From: Prochlorococcus sp. AG-363-N20
GTDB lineage: Bacteria; Cyanobacteriota; Cyanobacteriia; PCC-6307; Cyanobiaceae
NCBI GenBank assembly: GCA_003280105.1
Contig: QCFX01000004.1
Location: 1-64,000 of the forward strand
Reading direction: 5' to 3'
Length of the DNA: 64,000 nt
A program made the position numbers and the translations under genes. The notes under the pieces are model-generated. The model searched no databases. It was not told where the DNA came from and worked only from the letters and a program-made list of their open reading frames with translations. Of the stretch, positions 11,560 to 23,656 are shown in pieces (within the stretch, counting starts at the first letter, position 1; every line of letters begins with the position of its first letter).

Positions 11560-11850
11560 TTGAGCGAGTGGCACGATCCTGTTCAGATGAGTGGTGAGCG
11601 CGTAGGTTTCCGCTTCAAACACACCGATGCGGTGGTCAAGCGCAATCCCCAGGGACGTTCTAGACGTGGCTGGGTCATGGAACCTGTTGAGCAGACAACG
11701 AGTAGAGGCACAAAAATGCCGGCTTATCGCATTAGATGGCGTGATAGTGAAAGGCCAGAAATTGTGCTTCAACACATGCTGATTGCTGACCCAGACCCAA
11801 CTCCCCCACCTGAGAATGTGAGTCTTGATCCTCCAGCACCTAAGACTTGA
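11560..11850 (+). CDS. conserved hypothetical
   Basis: ORF with TTG start, no overlap with neighbours. Confidence 0.65.
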   Translation: MSEWHDPVQMSGERVGFRFKHTDAVVKRNPQGRSRRGWVMEPVEQTTSRGTKMPAYRIRWRDSERPEIVLQHMLIADPDPTPPPENVSLDPPAPKT

Positions 11851-12211
11851 ATCTGATTTTTTGTCTCAATTGATCGAGCTCATGCTCGGTTTCTAATTTG
11901 GTCCACACATCTTGAAAAGCAGATGAGTTATGAGTGGATTTTTGGGAATGATTAAGAAGTTCTTTTTCTATTGTCAAGAATTCTTTTCCTATTAGATCAA
12001 GTTTTTGCCATAAGAGCCTTCCTTTTTCCATTAATTTGTTTAAGTGTTGATCTGCTTGATTGCTTAGTTCTGCAGCTCCGGCTTGTTTAGCCCGATCTGC
12101 TCTTTTATTCCATTCTTTGACCTCTTTCGCGATGCTTAATAAGTTTGTTCTTGTAGCTTTGGCTTGAGCCACTAAGCCTTTTTGCTTGTCTAACAATGAT
12201 TTATAAAGCAT
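11840..12211 (-). CDS. coiled-coil hypothetical; probably the C-terminal part of a frame-disrupted gene
   Basis: ORF; continues in -1 frame from the small ORF at 12211-12357. Confidence 0.6.
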   Translation of the reverse strand: MLYKSLLDKQKGLVAQAKATRTNLLSIAKEVKEWNKRADRAKQAGAAELSNQADQHLNKLMEKGRLLWQKLDLIGKEFLTIEKELLNHSQKSTHNSSAFQDVWTKLETEHELDQLRQKIRFKS

Positions 12212-12357
12212 TAAGTTTTTTCTTTTACTAATAGTGACGCTTGACCAGGATTTACGTCTAAGAAATCTCTAAGCTTCTCTTCTAGGCTTCTTTCTAGATT
12301 TTTCAACCAAGATTTGCTCATTTCTGGCTGAGTTGAGCTAAGCATTTTTTGCAGCAT
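12211..12357 (-). CDS. 48-aa ORF (MLQKMLSSTQPEMSKSWLKNLERSLEEKLRDFLDVNPGQASLLVKEKT), probable N-terminal part of the 11840-12211 gene
   Basis: Manual translation; TAATG overlap with the next ORF; below the ORF-track length cutoff. Confidence 0.55.
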   Translation of the reverse strand: MLQKMLSSTQPEMSKSWLKNLERSLEEKLRDFLDVNPGQASLLVKEKT

Positions 12358-12388
12358 AGAAAGCTTTGGAAATTCTGTTGATGATCTT

Positions 12389-12886
12389 CTAGAAACGCGC
12401 TAAAGCAGATTTAACTTCTCGATCGACTTGCTTTTGCTTCTCTTCTTGCCTCTTGTCGTGAAGTTTCTTTCCTCTCCCTAAGCCAATATTAAGCTTGATC
12501 CAAGAACCTTTTAGGTGAAGACTAAGAGGAATAAGAGTCAGTCCTTTTTTATCTAAAAGCCCTCGGAGTTTGTCGATTTCTCTTCGATGGGCAAGTAATT
12601 TTCGAACTCTAAGAGGATCGTGATTGAAGTATTTGCCCGCTTGGCTATGAGGAGAGATATGCACGTTATGAAGAAGAAGTTCTCCTTTCCTAATTAAACA
12701 AAAGCCATCTCGCAAATTTATGTTGCCTGCTCTGATTGATTTCACCTCAGTGCCTACAAGCTCAATTCCTGTTTCCAGGGTTTCAAGAATCTCATATTGA
12801 TGCCTTGCAAGTCGATTCTCGGCCAATCTGCGATTTGCAGCGGCTCTGGCACTTTGAGTCAATTTTTTATTTTTTGTTTTCGCCAT
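12389..12886 (-). CDS. smpB: SsrA-binding protein SmpB
   Basis: [39 protein letters not shown]. Confidence 0.95.
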   Translation of the reverse strand: MAKTKNKKLTQSARAAANRRLAENRLARHQYEILETLETGIELVGTEVKSIRAGNINLRDGFCLIRKGELLLHNVHISPHSQAGKYFNHDPLRVRKLLAHRREIDKLRGLLDKKGLTLIPLSLHLKGSWIKLNIGLGRGKKLHDKRQEEKQKQVDREVKSALARF

Positions 12887-12936
12887 CTCCTTATGCTCTT
12901 AATTCGACCTTATCCAGGGATGGTTACCCTGCCATC

Positions 12937-13995
12937 ATGGCGATTGTTTCTTCAAATATCGACCAATCCGATTCCCTTTCTTCAAAGGGCAAAAAAAGGG
13001 TTGTGGATGGAGCCCCTTTGGCAGATGAGAAACGTTCATTTCGAGAAGATGGTTTAAGGCCAAAGTGTTTAGATGATTACATAGGTCAATCCGCCCTTAA
13101 AGAGGTTCTTGGGATTGCCATCCAAGCAGCTTTGGGTCGAGGAGATGCACTGGACCACGTCCTTTTATATGGTCCGCCAGGTCTCGGAAAAACCACTATG
13201 GCAATGGTGGTAGCTAAAGAACTTGGAGTGAAATGTCGTATTACCAGTGCACCTGCATTGGAGCGTCCTAGGGACATCGTTGGATTACTGGTTAACTTGC
13301 AACCTAAAGAATTGTTATTTGTTGATGAGATTCATCGTCTCCCAAGGATTGCCGAAGAACTTTTATACCCAGCTATGGAAGACCTAAGGCTTGATTTGAC
13401 GGTTGGGAAAGGCAGCAGTTCGCGGGTTAGGGCATTAGAACTTCCCCCTTTCACGCTTGTTGGAGCTACTACTAGAGCTGGCGCACTGAGTTCTCCCTTG
13501 CGAGATCGATTTGGGTTGATTCATAGATTGGATTTTTATAACTTAAGAGAGCTGCAATCAATTGTTAGACGTGCTTCTGAATTACTTCGCTTGCCTCTGA
13601 ATGATGATGCTTCTATAGAAATAGCTCGTCGCTGTAGAGGCACACCAAGGGTTGCAAATAGGTTGTTAAGACGTGTACGTGATTTTGCAACTGTTCAAGG
13701 CCAAAAGGATGTGATTGATGCTTCTTTGGTCGAAGAGGCATTGAGTTTGCATTGTGTTGATAGGCGTGGACTGGATGCTACGGATAGGCGTTTATTGGAG
13801 TTGTTGATGAATTCTTATGGAGGAGGACCTGTCGGATTAGAAACACTTGCAGCTGCTTTGGGTGAGGATGCATCAACACTGGAATCAGTTGTAGAGCCTT
13901 TCCTTTTGCAAATAGGTTTTTTAAAAAGAACACCTCGAGGGAGAGTTCTTACGCAAGTAGGAAAATCTCACCTTCAAGAACAGCAGAAAATATGA
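12937..13995 (+). CDS. ruvB: Holliday junction helicase RuvB
   Basis: ORF trimmed to [35 protein letters not shown]. Confidence 0.95.
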   Translation: MAIVSSNIDQSDSLSSKGKKRVVDGAPLADEKRSFREDGLRPKCLDDYIGQSALKEVLGIAIQAALGRGDALDHVLLYGPPGLGKTTMAMVVAKELGVKCRITSAPALERPRDIVGLLVNLQPKELLFVDEIHRLPRIAEELLYPAMEDLRLDLTVGKGSSSRVRALELPPFTLVGATTRAGALSSPLRDRFGLIHRLDFYNLRELQSIVRRASELLRLPLNDDASIEIARRCRGTPRVANRLLRRVRDFATVQGQKDVIDASLVEEALSLHCVDRRGLDATDRRLLELLMNSYGGGPVGLETLAAALGEDASTLESVVEPFLLQIGFLKRTPRGRVLTQVGKSHLQEQQKI

Positions 13996-14432
13996 AGCTT
14001 TCGATAATTACTAAAGTTCTATTTTCTTTTATTTGGAATTTAGGTTTGATTTTGCCATTGCTTTCTCACCCTTTATCAGCATTCCCTATAGATCAAGAAA
14101 TTTTCCTAAATGACCCTTGTTTCGATTCGTTTGACTTGAGCACGGCTGCATTTGGCAATGCTTTAGACATGTATCAACTAGGAGAGATAGAAAAAGCAGA
14201 ACAGGAGCTTCGCATCCAAATTCGTAGATGTCCTATGTCTGCCGATGCAAGAGCCGCTCTAGTAGCACTTTTGTCGAGCAATGGGCGGCTTGGGGAGGCT
14301 CAAAGTCATTGGGCCGCTGTAGAAGGCCTTGATAAGCGATACACCAATTCAGATTGGCTTTTAAATAGTTCCAATTGGCCTTCTGGGCTAGTTGATGCCC
14401 TTTTGGCTTTTCTTGCTGAGGAGGCCCAATGA
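13992..14432 (+). CDS. TPR-like exported hypothetical
   Basis: ORF; N-terminal hydrophobic segment, A.ALVALL..NGR.GEAQ repeat-like pattern. Confidence 0.6.
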   Translation: MKLSIITKVLFSFIWNLGLILPLLSHPLSAFPIDQEIFLNDPCFDSFDLSTAAFGNALDMYQLGEIEKAEQELRIQIRRCPMSADARAALVALLSSNGRLGEAQSHWAAVEGLDKRYTNSDWLLNSSNWPSGLVDALLAFLAEEAQ

Positions 14433-15619
14433 TGAGTTGTCAAACATTGCTCCCCTTGCTCAAACAATTTTTGCCAGAACTCATTAACTTACGTCGCCAT
14501 TTACATGCCCATCCGGAACTTAGTGGCAACGAACATCGAACAGCGGCTTTGATCGCAGGAGAATTACGCAGCTATGGCTGGAGTGTGCAAGAAGCTATTG
14601 GCCGTACAGGTGTTGTTGCTGAGTTTGGGAATATGCATGGACCTTTAGTGGGATTAAGAGTCGATATGGATGCTCTTCCTGTTGAGGAAAAAACAGATCT
14701 TGAGTTTGCCTCGAAATTTCAAGGAATAATGCATGCCTGTGGCCATGATCTTCATACATGCATAGGTCTTGGTGTAGCAAGATTAGTTGCTCAAAAAGAG
14801 TTGACTTCAGCAGGGATTCGATTGTTATTTCAACCAGCTGAAGAGATTGCGGCAGGTGCACGTTGGATGAAAAAAGATGGTGCCCTTGAAGGACTCGATG
14901 CTCTTTTTGGAGTGCATGTTTTACCTGAATTAAGTGTTGGAAAAATTGGAGTTAGAAGTGGAAGTCTTACTGCTGCTGCTGGAGAGCTGGAGATAGAAGT
15001 GATCGGAGAAACGGGGCATGGAGCAAGGCCTCATCAAGCTTTAGACGCAATTTGGATAGCGGCAAAAATCGTCACTGGTTTACAAGAAGCGATAAGTCGG
15101 CGCCTGGATGCGCTGAATCCTGTCGTTATAAGTTTTGGCCGAATAGAGGGAGGACAGGCTTTTAACGTCATTGCAGACCATGTAAGGCTGCTAGGCACAG
15201 TGAGGTGTTTGGATATGTCATTACACCAGTCATTGCCGAATTGGATTGAAGAGACGGTTCAGGCCATTGCATCTTCATTCGGAGCAGAAGCAATGGTTAA
15301 TTATCGCTGCATTGCTCCGCCGGTTTATAACGATCCAGAACTAACCAATTTGCTTGAAGAATCTGCTTTAGCTTTGCTTGGGAAAGAAAATGTTTTGCGA
15401 TTGGAGACTCCTTCTTTAGGCGCTGAAGATTTTGCTGAATTATTGCAAGATGTCCGAGGGTCGATGTTTCGATTAGGTGTGGCTGGAGAAAAAGGATGTG
15501 CCCCTTTGCATAATGGCCAATTTTGTCCTGATGAAAAAAGTTTGGAAGTGGGAATTAAAGTTCTTGTCGACACGCTATTTTCATGGATAGAAAAGCATTC
15601 AGACTTGTGTAGTAAATAA
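14429..15619 (+). CDS. M20D-family amidohydrolase (IAA-amino acid/hippurate hydrolase-like)
   Basis: ORF; LRRHLHAHPELSG, MHACGHDLHT, LGAEDFAELL. Confidence 0.88.
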   Translation: MMSCQTLLPLLKQFLPELINLRRHLHAHPELSGNEHRTAALIAGELRSYGWSVQEAIGRTGVVAEFGNMHGPLVGLRVDMDALPVEEKTDLEFASKFQGIMHACGHDLHTCIGLGVARLVAQKELTSAGIRLLFQPAEEIAAGARWMKKDGALEGLDALFGVHVLPELSVGKIGVRSGSLTAAAGELEIEVIGETGHGARPHQALDAIWIAAKIVTGLQEAISRRLDALNPVVISFGRIEGGQAFNVIADHVRLLGTVRCLDMSLHQSLPNWIEETVQAIASSFGAEAMVNYRCIAPPVYNDPELTNLLEESALALLGKENVLRLETPSLGAEDFAELLQDVRGSMFRLGVAGEKGCAPLHNGQFCPDEKSLEVGIKVLVDTLFSWIEKHSDLCSK

Positions 15620-15622
15620 ATC

Positions 15623-15850
15623 ATGAAACGTTTTGGGAATCCATTGCTTTCAATGGCTGCACCATTTTTAATTCTCGTCTCAATTCTCAGCCTTTTACAA
15701 CGGCAGGGAAGTGACCGCTTGCAAGCCATACCTGCTTTTTTAGTGGGCACTGGTTTGATTATTAGCGGGGCTTTAGGACGTCAAAGCAGAAGAAAGAAAT
15801 TACTCTCAGCACTGCTTAAAACTAATCAATCAAAAAACAAACAATTTTAG
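15623..15850 (+). CDS. small membrane hypothetical
   Basis: ORF with two hydrophobic segments. Confidence 0.55.
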   Translation: MKRFGNPLLSMAAPFLILVSILSLLQRQGSDRLQAIPAFLVGTGLIISGALGRQSRRKKLLSALLKTNQSKNKQF

Positions 15851-16020
15851 TTATTCCTATTTGTCTATAAGCTTTTGCAGACTGCTCATTGCGGTTTTTT
15901 AGGATCTATTTGTTGACCGACGGACTAAAAAAATTATTATCAAAGACTATTTCAGCGAAGGAATTCAGTTTTTTGTTGAATAGTTTGCAGCTAAATGCTG
16001 AAAAATAGCTAGCTTTAGAA

Positions 16021-16112
16021 AACACTAGGGGTGCCTGCTAGGCCTTTTGCCTGTTGGCTGAGATCACACCCTCCGAACCTGATCCGGGTTGCACCGGCGA
16101 AGGGAAGTGAAC
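16021..16112 (+). promoter_or_regulatory. TPP riboswitch (THI element)
   Basis: ggggtgcc...ggctgagatcacaccctccgaacctgatccgggt...accggcgaagggaa, upstream of thiC. Confidence 0.95.
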
Positions 16113-16132
16113 ATGCGTGATCTATGAGTTGA

Positions 16133-17569
<1,437 letters not shown>

Positions 17570-17713
17570 GACATTGCTGCTAAAATTTACCCTCTAAATG
17601 GGCAATTAGTTGGGAGTAAATGCTCTTAAGAAATTACCTTTATGACTCATAGATATTCATTAATATCCTCAATTCCTTTCGTTTATATCAATATTTGGCT
17701 GCTGGAAGAGTCT

Positions 17714-19723
17714 TTAATTTAAAAGACTCTTCGCAGTTTTAACAACATTTTCAATTGTAAAGCCAAATTTTTCCATACACGTTCCTCCTGGTGCAGATGC
17801 ACCAAAACGATTCATCGTTACTGTTGCACCATCAAGGCCAATGTACTTGTGCCAACCAAATGATTCAGCAGCTTCAACAACTAATCTTTTACGAACAGAT
17901 GGAGGTAGAACACTTTCTTTGTAAGAGTCACTTTGTTCTTCAAAAAGTTCCACACAAGGCATAGAAACTACTCTGACTTTTGCACCTTCACTAGTTAATT
18001 GTTTTCCTGCTTCTACGCAAAGCTCTAATTCAGTTCCTGTACCAATAAGTATTAGGTCAGGATTACCTGCGCAATCTTCAATGACATATCCGCCTAAAGC
18101 AACTTTTTCAATGGATGAATTTGCTTGATTTGCCATTCCTTGTCTGCTTAGACAAAGCGCACTTGGACGTTTCCGATTTTTGATTGCAACTTGATATGCT
18201 CCACTAGTTTCATTTCCATCTCCAGGACGGAAAACCAACATATTTGGGATTGCTCGTAAAGAAGGAATTGTCTCAATTGGCTGGTGCGTGGGCCCGTCCT
18301 CACCTACACCTATTGAGTCATGTGTGAGAACGTAGATAACGCCTAATTCGCTTAGGGCTGAAAGACGCATCGATCCACGCATATAGTCTGCAAAAACCAG
18401 GAATGTTCCTCCGTATGGGATCAGTCCACTGTTGTGATAAGCAATCCCATTGAGAATTGCTGCCATTGCATGCTCTCTTACACCAAAGTGGAGATAGCGC
18501 TTCTCTGGAGTTGCTGCCTGGAAAGAACCTGTTTCTCCTTTGATATCAGTGTAATTGGAGTGAGTGAGGTCAGCGGATCCACCAATTAATTCCGGTAAGT
18601 TTGGACCAAGAGCTCCAAGACAAATTTGTGAGTGCTTTCTTGTTGCTAGACCTTTGTCATCCTTTGTGTAATGAGGCAAATCTTTATCCCACCCATTAGG
18701 AAGTTCGCCGCGCAACATGCGTTCAAATTCGGCTGCTTCAGATGGATATTGGCTGCGATAATCCGCGAGAGTTTGGTTCCACTGGGCTTCCTTGCTGGCT
18801 CCACGCTCAATGGCTTGACGGTAATGAGAATAAGCTTCTTTGGGAACTTCAAAAGGCCCATACTCCCAACCAAGTTCTTGACGAGTGAGAACTGTTTCTT
18901 CTTCGCCTAAAGGCGCCCCATGAACTCCAGCAGTATCGCTTTTGTTAGGAGATCCATAACCGATAGTGGTTGAAACTTTGATGATTGAGGGCTTGTCGGT
19001 GACTGATTTGGCAGTTGCGATTGCTTTTTCTATTGCATTGATATCTGTATCTCCATCTGCCACATGTTGAACATGCCAGCCATATGCCTCATAACGTTTG
19101 AGAACATCTTCAGTAAAGGAAACGTCTGTTCGGCCATCAATTGTTATCCGATTGTCATCATATAAAGCTATAAGTTTTCCTAATTTTAAATGTCCTGCGA
19201 GTGAACAAGCTTCAGAAGCAATTCCTTCCTGATTGCAGCCATCACCCATCACTACATATGTGTAGTGATCAACAATGTTGGCATTTGGTTTGTTGAACTT
19301 TGCAGCAAGATGTGCCTCTGCTATTGCTAGTCCTACAGCATTAGAAATTCCAGCGCCTAGAGGACCTGTGGTTACTTCAATTCCGGGGGTTTCAAATGTT
19401 TCTGGGTGCCCAGGTGCACGTGAACCCCATTGACGAAATTGTTTAATATCATCAATTGTTACTGAGTCATAACCTGTTAAGTGGAGCAAGGCATATAGCA
19501 ACATGCAGCCATGACCCGCTGAAAGTACAAAACGATCTCTGTTGAACCATTGCGGGTTTTTAGGATTGTGATTGAGAAATTTGTCCCAAAGGGTGTATCC
19601 CAATGGTGCACAACCCATGGGTAGTCCAGGGTGACCACTCTTGGATTTGTTGATCGCATCGACGGCCAGCATGCGGATGCTGTTGATGCAGAGCGTGTCT
19701 AGGGAGGCAGTCGCGGCGACCAT
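17714..19723 (-). CDS. tktA: transketolase
   Basis: [40 protein letters not shown]. Confidence 0.95.
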   Translation of the reverse strand: MVAATASLDTLCINSIRMLAVDAINKSKSGHPGLPMGCAPLGYTLWDKFLNHNPKNPQWFNRDRFVLSAGHGCMLLYALLHLTGYDSVTIDDIKQFRQWGSRAPGHPETFETPGIEVTTGPLGAGISNAVGLAIAEAHLAAKFNKPNANIVDHYTYVVMGDGCNQEGIASEACSLAGHLKLGKLIALYDDNRITIDGRTDVSFTEDVLKRYEAYGWHVQHVADGDTDINAIEKAIATAKSVTDKPSIIKVSTTIGYGSPNKSDTAGVHGAPLGEEETVLTRQELGWEYGPFEVPKEAYSHYRQAIERGASKEAQWNQTLADYRSQYPSEAAEFERMLRGELPNGWDKDLPHYTKDDKGLATRKHSQICLGALGPNLPELIGGSADLTHSNYTDIKGETGSFQAATPEKRYLHFGVREHAMAAILNGIAYHNSGLIPYGGTFLVFADYMRGSMRLSALSELGVIYVLTHDSIGVGEDGPTHQPIETIPSLRAIPNMLVFRPGDGNETSGAYQVAIKNRKRPSALCLSRQGMANQANSSIEKVALGGYVIEDCAGNPDLILIGTGTELELCVEAGKQLTSEGAKVRVVSMPCVELFEEQSDSYKESVLPPSVRKRLVVEAAESFGWHKYIGLDGATVTMNRFGASAPGGTCMEKFGFTIENVVKTAKSLLN

Positions 19724-19776
19724 TGGTTATCTGGGGTTTTAGGTGTTTGGAAAAATTGGGTGGTTTGGCAGGTTTT

Positions 19777-21024
19777 TTAGATCATCTGCCGGAAAGCGAG
19801 GCAAACATTGTGGCCTCCAAAACCAAAAGAATTAGAAAGAATAGTTTTGGTTTTGTGTTCTCTAGCGGTGTTTGGAACGTAGTCCAGATCACAAGCAGGA
19901 TCAGGGTTGGAGTAATTAATGGTGGGCGGGATTACTCCGTTCTTAAGTGTCAGCACACAAGCTACAGCTTCAATTCCACCGGACCCACCAAGAAGGTGAC
20001 CAGTCATGGATTTGGTAGAACTAATGGGAATTTGTTTTGCCCTATCACCTAGGACAGTTTTGATGGCGGAAGTTTCGTTGCTGTCATTTGCTGGTGTACT
20101 TGTCCCATGAGCATTGATGTAATCAATGGTTTCGGGCATTAGCTTCCCATCTTCTAAGGCAAGATGAATTGCCTGGGCACCTCCTGCACCTCCGGGAGAA
20201 GGAGATGTGATGTGATGTGCATCGCAAGTGGTGCCATAGCCAATCACTTCAGCATGGATGGTTGCTCCTCTTGCAGTTGCATGCTCAAGTGTTTCAAGTA
20301 CTAAGACACCAGCTCCTTCACCAATTACAAACCCATCTCGATCAGAGTCGAAAGGTCTACTTGCAGTGGCAGGGTCATCATTGCGGAAGGAAAGTGCTTT
20401 TGCACTCGCGAAACCAGCAACTCCTAAAGGAGTGATACTTGCTTCTGCTCCTCCACAAACCATTGCATCCGCTTTGCCAAGTTGAAGGATACGGAAGGCA
20501 TCGCCAATGGCATTTGAGCCAGCAGCGCATGCGGTCGCTACGGCTGAACTCGGCCCCTTTGCTCCAAGAGCTATGGCAGCCAGACCGGTTGCCATATTTG
20601 GGATCATCATTGGAACTGTAAAGGGACTCACTCTTGAAGCACCCTTATCAGCCAAAACATGGGCTTGGGTTTCCATGGTGAGTAATCCGCCGACTCCCGA
20701 GCCAATAATTACCCCAATGCGAGAGGCGTTTTTTTCTTCGATATTTAGTCCTGAATCTGATAGCGCTTGTTTAGCAGCTATGACTCCGAACTTCGAGAAC
20801 CTATCCCACCTTTTGGATTCTTTCGGCTCCAAAAAGCCAGTTGGGTCAAGGTTTTTGACCTCAGCGGCAAACCGACAAGCATGAGATGAAGCATCAAAGA
20901 GAGTAATAGTCGCAACGCCGTTGCGACTATTAATGAGCCCGTCCCAATATTCTCCGACGGTGTTGCCAATAGGTGTAATCGCGCCGAGGCCTGTGACCAC
21001 AACGCGATGAAGACCCTCCACCAT
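19777..21024 (-). CDS. fabF: 3-oxoacyl-ACP synthase II
   Basis: ORF trimmed to MVEGLHRVVVTG; ATACAAGSNAIGDA, NAHGTSTPAND. Confidence 0.93.
   Translation of the reverse strand: MVEGLHRVVVTGLGAITPIGNTVGEYWDGLINSRNGVATITLFDASSHACRFAAEVKNLDPTGFLEPKESKRWDRFSKFGVIAAKQALSDSGLNIEEKNASRIGVIIGSGVGGLLTMETQAHVLADKGASRVSPFTVPMMIPNMATGLAAIALGAKGPSSAVATACAAGSNAIGDAFRILQLGKADAMVCGGAEASITPLGVAGFASAKALSFRNDDPATASRPFDSDRDGFVIGEGAGVLVLETLEHATARGATIHAEVIGYGTTCDAHHITSPSPGGAGGAQAIHLALEDGKLMPETIDYINAHGTSTPANDSNETSAIKTVLGDRAKQIPISSTKSMTGHLLGGSGGIEAVACVLTLKNGVIPPTINYSNPDPACDLDYVPNTAREHKTKTILSNSFGFGGHNVCLAFRQMI
20904..20932. repeat. 13-bp perfect inverted repeat, 3-nt spacer, inside fabF
   Basis: taatagtcgcaac-gcc-gttgcgactatta. 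Confidence 0.9.
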
Positions 21025-21031
21025 TAGACCC

Positions 21032-21274
21032 TCAGGATTGCTTGTCTTCGATGTACTTGACAGCATCTCCCACAGTGGCGATGCCTTCGGCAGCCTCATC
21101 AGGGATTTCGATGTCGAAGGCCTCTTCTAGAGCCATAACTAATTCGACAGTGTCGAGAGAGTCTGCTCCGAGGTCGTTTTGGAAATTTGAGTCCGGTTTA
21201 ACTTCACCGGCATCAACACTTAGTTGTTCTGAGACGATAGAACGAACTTTTTCAAGAATCGCTTCCTGGGACAT
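21032..21274 (-). CDS. acpP: acyl carrier protein
   Basis: ORF trimmed to [26 protein letters not shown]. Confidence 0.95.
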   Translation of the reverse strand: MSQEAILEKVRSIVSEQLSVDAGEVKPDSNFQNDLGADSLDTVELVMALEEAFDIEIPDEAAEGIATVGDAVKYIEDKQS

Positions 21275-21374
21275 AGCCTTGAAAACTTGACTCAGCATCC
21301 TACGAGCTGATGGTTATATATTCATATTCTGGTCTGGTTAACAAGAGTGACGGGAGATTGTCGAAACTGCTTAA

Positions 21375-21671
<297 letters not shown>

Positions 21672-21746
21672 AGCTCTCTCTTCTTTAAAGCTTCAGAAAA
21701 GTCTTAAGTTAAAGCAATAAGCTAAGCCAGTTTTGGCTGGATATTC

Positions 21747-23654
21747 ATGTGCGGAATAGTTGCAGTCATTGGCTCAAGAGATGCGGCTCCTTTATTGATT
21801 GAAGGATTGAAGCAGCTTGAGTACAGGGGCTATGACTCAGCTGGATTGGCTACTGTTGATCCAAGACCTGAGAGTTTTGGAGGGTTGTTGACTTGTAAGA
21901 GAGCTAAAGGAAAGTTAGTAAATCTGATGCAGTTAGTTGAGAAAGAAGGTTCTCCAGGGCAATTGGGAATAGGTCATACCCGTTGGGCTACTCACGGAAA
22001 ACCCGAAGTTCGCAATGCTCACCCCCATAGAGATTCTTCTGGAGGTGTGGCAGTTGTGCAAAACGGAATTATTGAAAATTACACTTCTTTGCGTAAGCAA
22101 TTGGAATTAGAGGGTATTCGGTTTACTTCAGAAACTGATACAGAGGTTGTTCCTCATCTGATAGCTAGAGAGTTAAAGAGTCTTAAGAAACAAACAAAAA
22201 ATTCCATTAGCTCTTCAATGCTTTTAGAAGCTGTTAGAACGGTTTCTTCTCAATTGAAAGGGGCTTATGCCCTTGCAGTGATTTGGGAAGAAGCACCTGA
22301 TGCATTGATAGTTGCAAGACGTCATGCTCCACTCTTAATTGGTTTAGGAGAAGGGGAGTTTTTATGTGCTAGCGATACTCCTGCTTTGGCAGGTTTTACA
22401 AGAACTATTTTGCCAATGGAGGATGGAGAAGTTGCCCTATTAACTCCTCTAGGGATAGAGCTATATGACAGTGAAGGGCAACGCCAGCAAAGAAGCCCAT
22501 CTCTTTTGAATGGTGTTGAAAATGTTGCTAATAAGCGTCATTTTCGTCATTTTATGCTTAAAGAAATTCATGAGCAACCAGAGACAGCAAGGCTTTGGGT
22601 AGATCGTCATCTCCCTGCGGGTTTACCTGCTGAAGCCCCGGTAGCGCTTCCATTTGATGAACCCTTTTATGAAGATATAGAGAGAATTCAAATTCTTGCT
22701 TGTGGTACCAGCCGTCATGCGGGGATGGTTGGGGCGTATTTGTTGGAACAATTTGCTGGAATACCTACTTCAGTGTTTTATGCCAGTGAATTTCGTTATT
22801 CAGCTCCACCATTAGCCCCGAAAACCTTAACTATTGGAGTCACTCAGTCAGGAGAAACAGCTGATACTCTTGCAGCATTGGCTATGGAAGATAAGCGTCG
22901 AAAAGAGCATGGAGGCTCAGCGTATGCCTCACGCCAATTGGGTATCACTAATAGGCCTGAAAGCTCTATCGCAAGACAAGTACCTCATATCCTTGACATA
23001 GGTGCAGGAATTGAAGTTGGAGTTGCTGCAACTAAAACTTTTCTTGGACAATTATTAGCCTTTTATGGTTTAGCTCTTACATTTGCCACTCGGCGGAGAA
23101 GTCGGTCTTTAGAAGAAATAATTAGTTTGACGAGGGAATTGCGCGATCTTCCTAATCAATTGAGCAACCTTGTTGATGAGCATGATCAACTTGCAGAGAC
23201 ATTAGCTAATCGCTTTTCTGATACACAAAATATGATTTTTTTAGGCCGTGGAATTAATTATCCTATTGCTTTAGAAGGTGCTCTCAAACTTAAAGAAATT
23301 AGTTACATCCATGCAGAAGGATATCCAGCAGGAGAAATGAAACATGGCCCTATTGCGCTATTAGAACGTCGTGTCCCTGTTGTATCAATCGTTATGCCTG
23401 GCGTTGTTTACGAAAAAGTTTTAAGTAATGCGCAGGAAGCGAAAGCACGGGATGCCCAATTAATAGGCGTCGCACCTAAGTGCCTAGAAACAGAGATTTT
23501 TGATACTTTAATGCCTATGCCTAAAGTAAGTGAATGGATTAGCCCTTTGCTTTCAGTGATACCTATGCAGTTACTTAGTTATCATATAGCGGCAAATAGA
23601 GGCCTTGACATTGATCAACCAAGAAATCTGGCTAAGAGTGTAACTGTTGAATAA
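21747..23654 (+). CDS. glmS: glutamine-fructose-6-phosphate aminotransferase
   Basis: ORF; MCGIVAVIG, two SIS domains, C-terminal DQPRNLAKSVTVE. Confidence 0.95.
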   Translation: MCGIVAVIGSRDAAPLLIEGLKQLEYRGYDSAGLATVDPRPESFGGLLTCKRAKGKLVNLMQLVEKEGSPGQLGIGHTRWATHGKPEVRNAHPHRDSSGGVAVVQNGIIENYTSLRKQLELEGIRFTSETDTEVVPHLIARELKSLKKQTKNSISSSMLLEAVRTVSSQLKGAYALAVIWEEAPDALIVARRHAPLLIGLGEGEFLCASDTPALAGFTRTILPMEDGEVALLTPLGIELYDSEGQRQQRSPSLLNGVENVANKRHFRHFMLKEIHEQPETARLWVDRHLPAGLPAEAPVALPFDEPFYEDIERIQILACGTSRHAGMVGAYLLEQFAGIPTSVFYASEFRYSAPPLAPKTLTIGVTQSGETADTLAALAMEDKRRKEHGGSAYASRQLGITNRPESSIARQVPHILDIGAGIEVGVAATKTFLGQLLAFYGLALTFATRRRSRSLEEIISLTRELRDLPNQLSNLVDEHDQLAETLANRFSDTQNMIFLGRGINYPIALEGALKLKEISYIHAEGYPAGEMKHGPIALLERRVPVVSIVMPGVVYEKVLSNAQEAKARDAQLIGVAPKCLETEIFDTLMPMPKVSEWISPLLSVIPMQLLSYHIAANRGLDIDQPRNLAKSVTVE

Positions 23655-23656
23655 AA

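Noticed and set aside
19723-21290. Plus-strand ORFs across fabF/acpP
   Set aside because: Antisense to recognised fabF and acpP; compositional artefacts.
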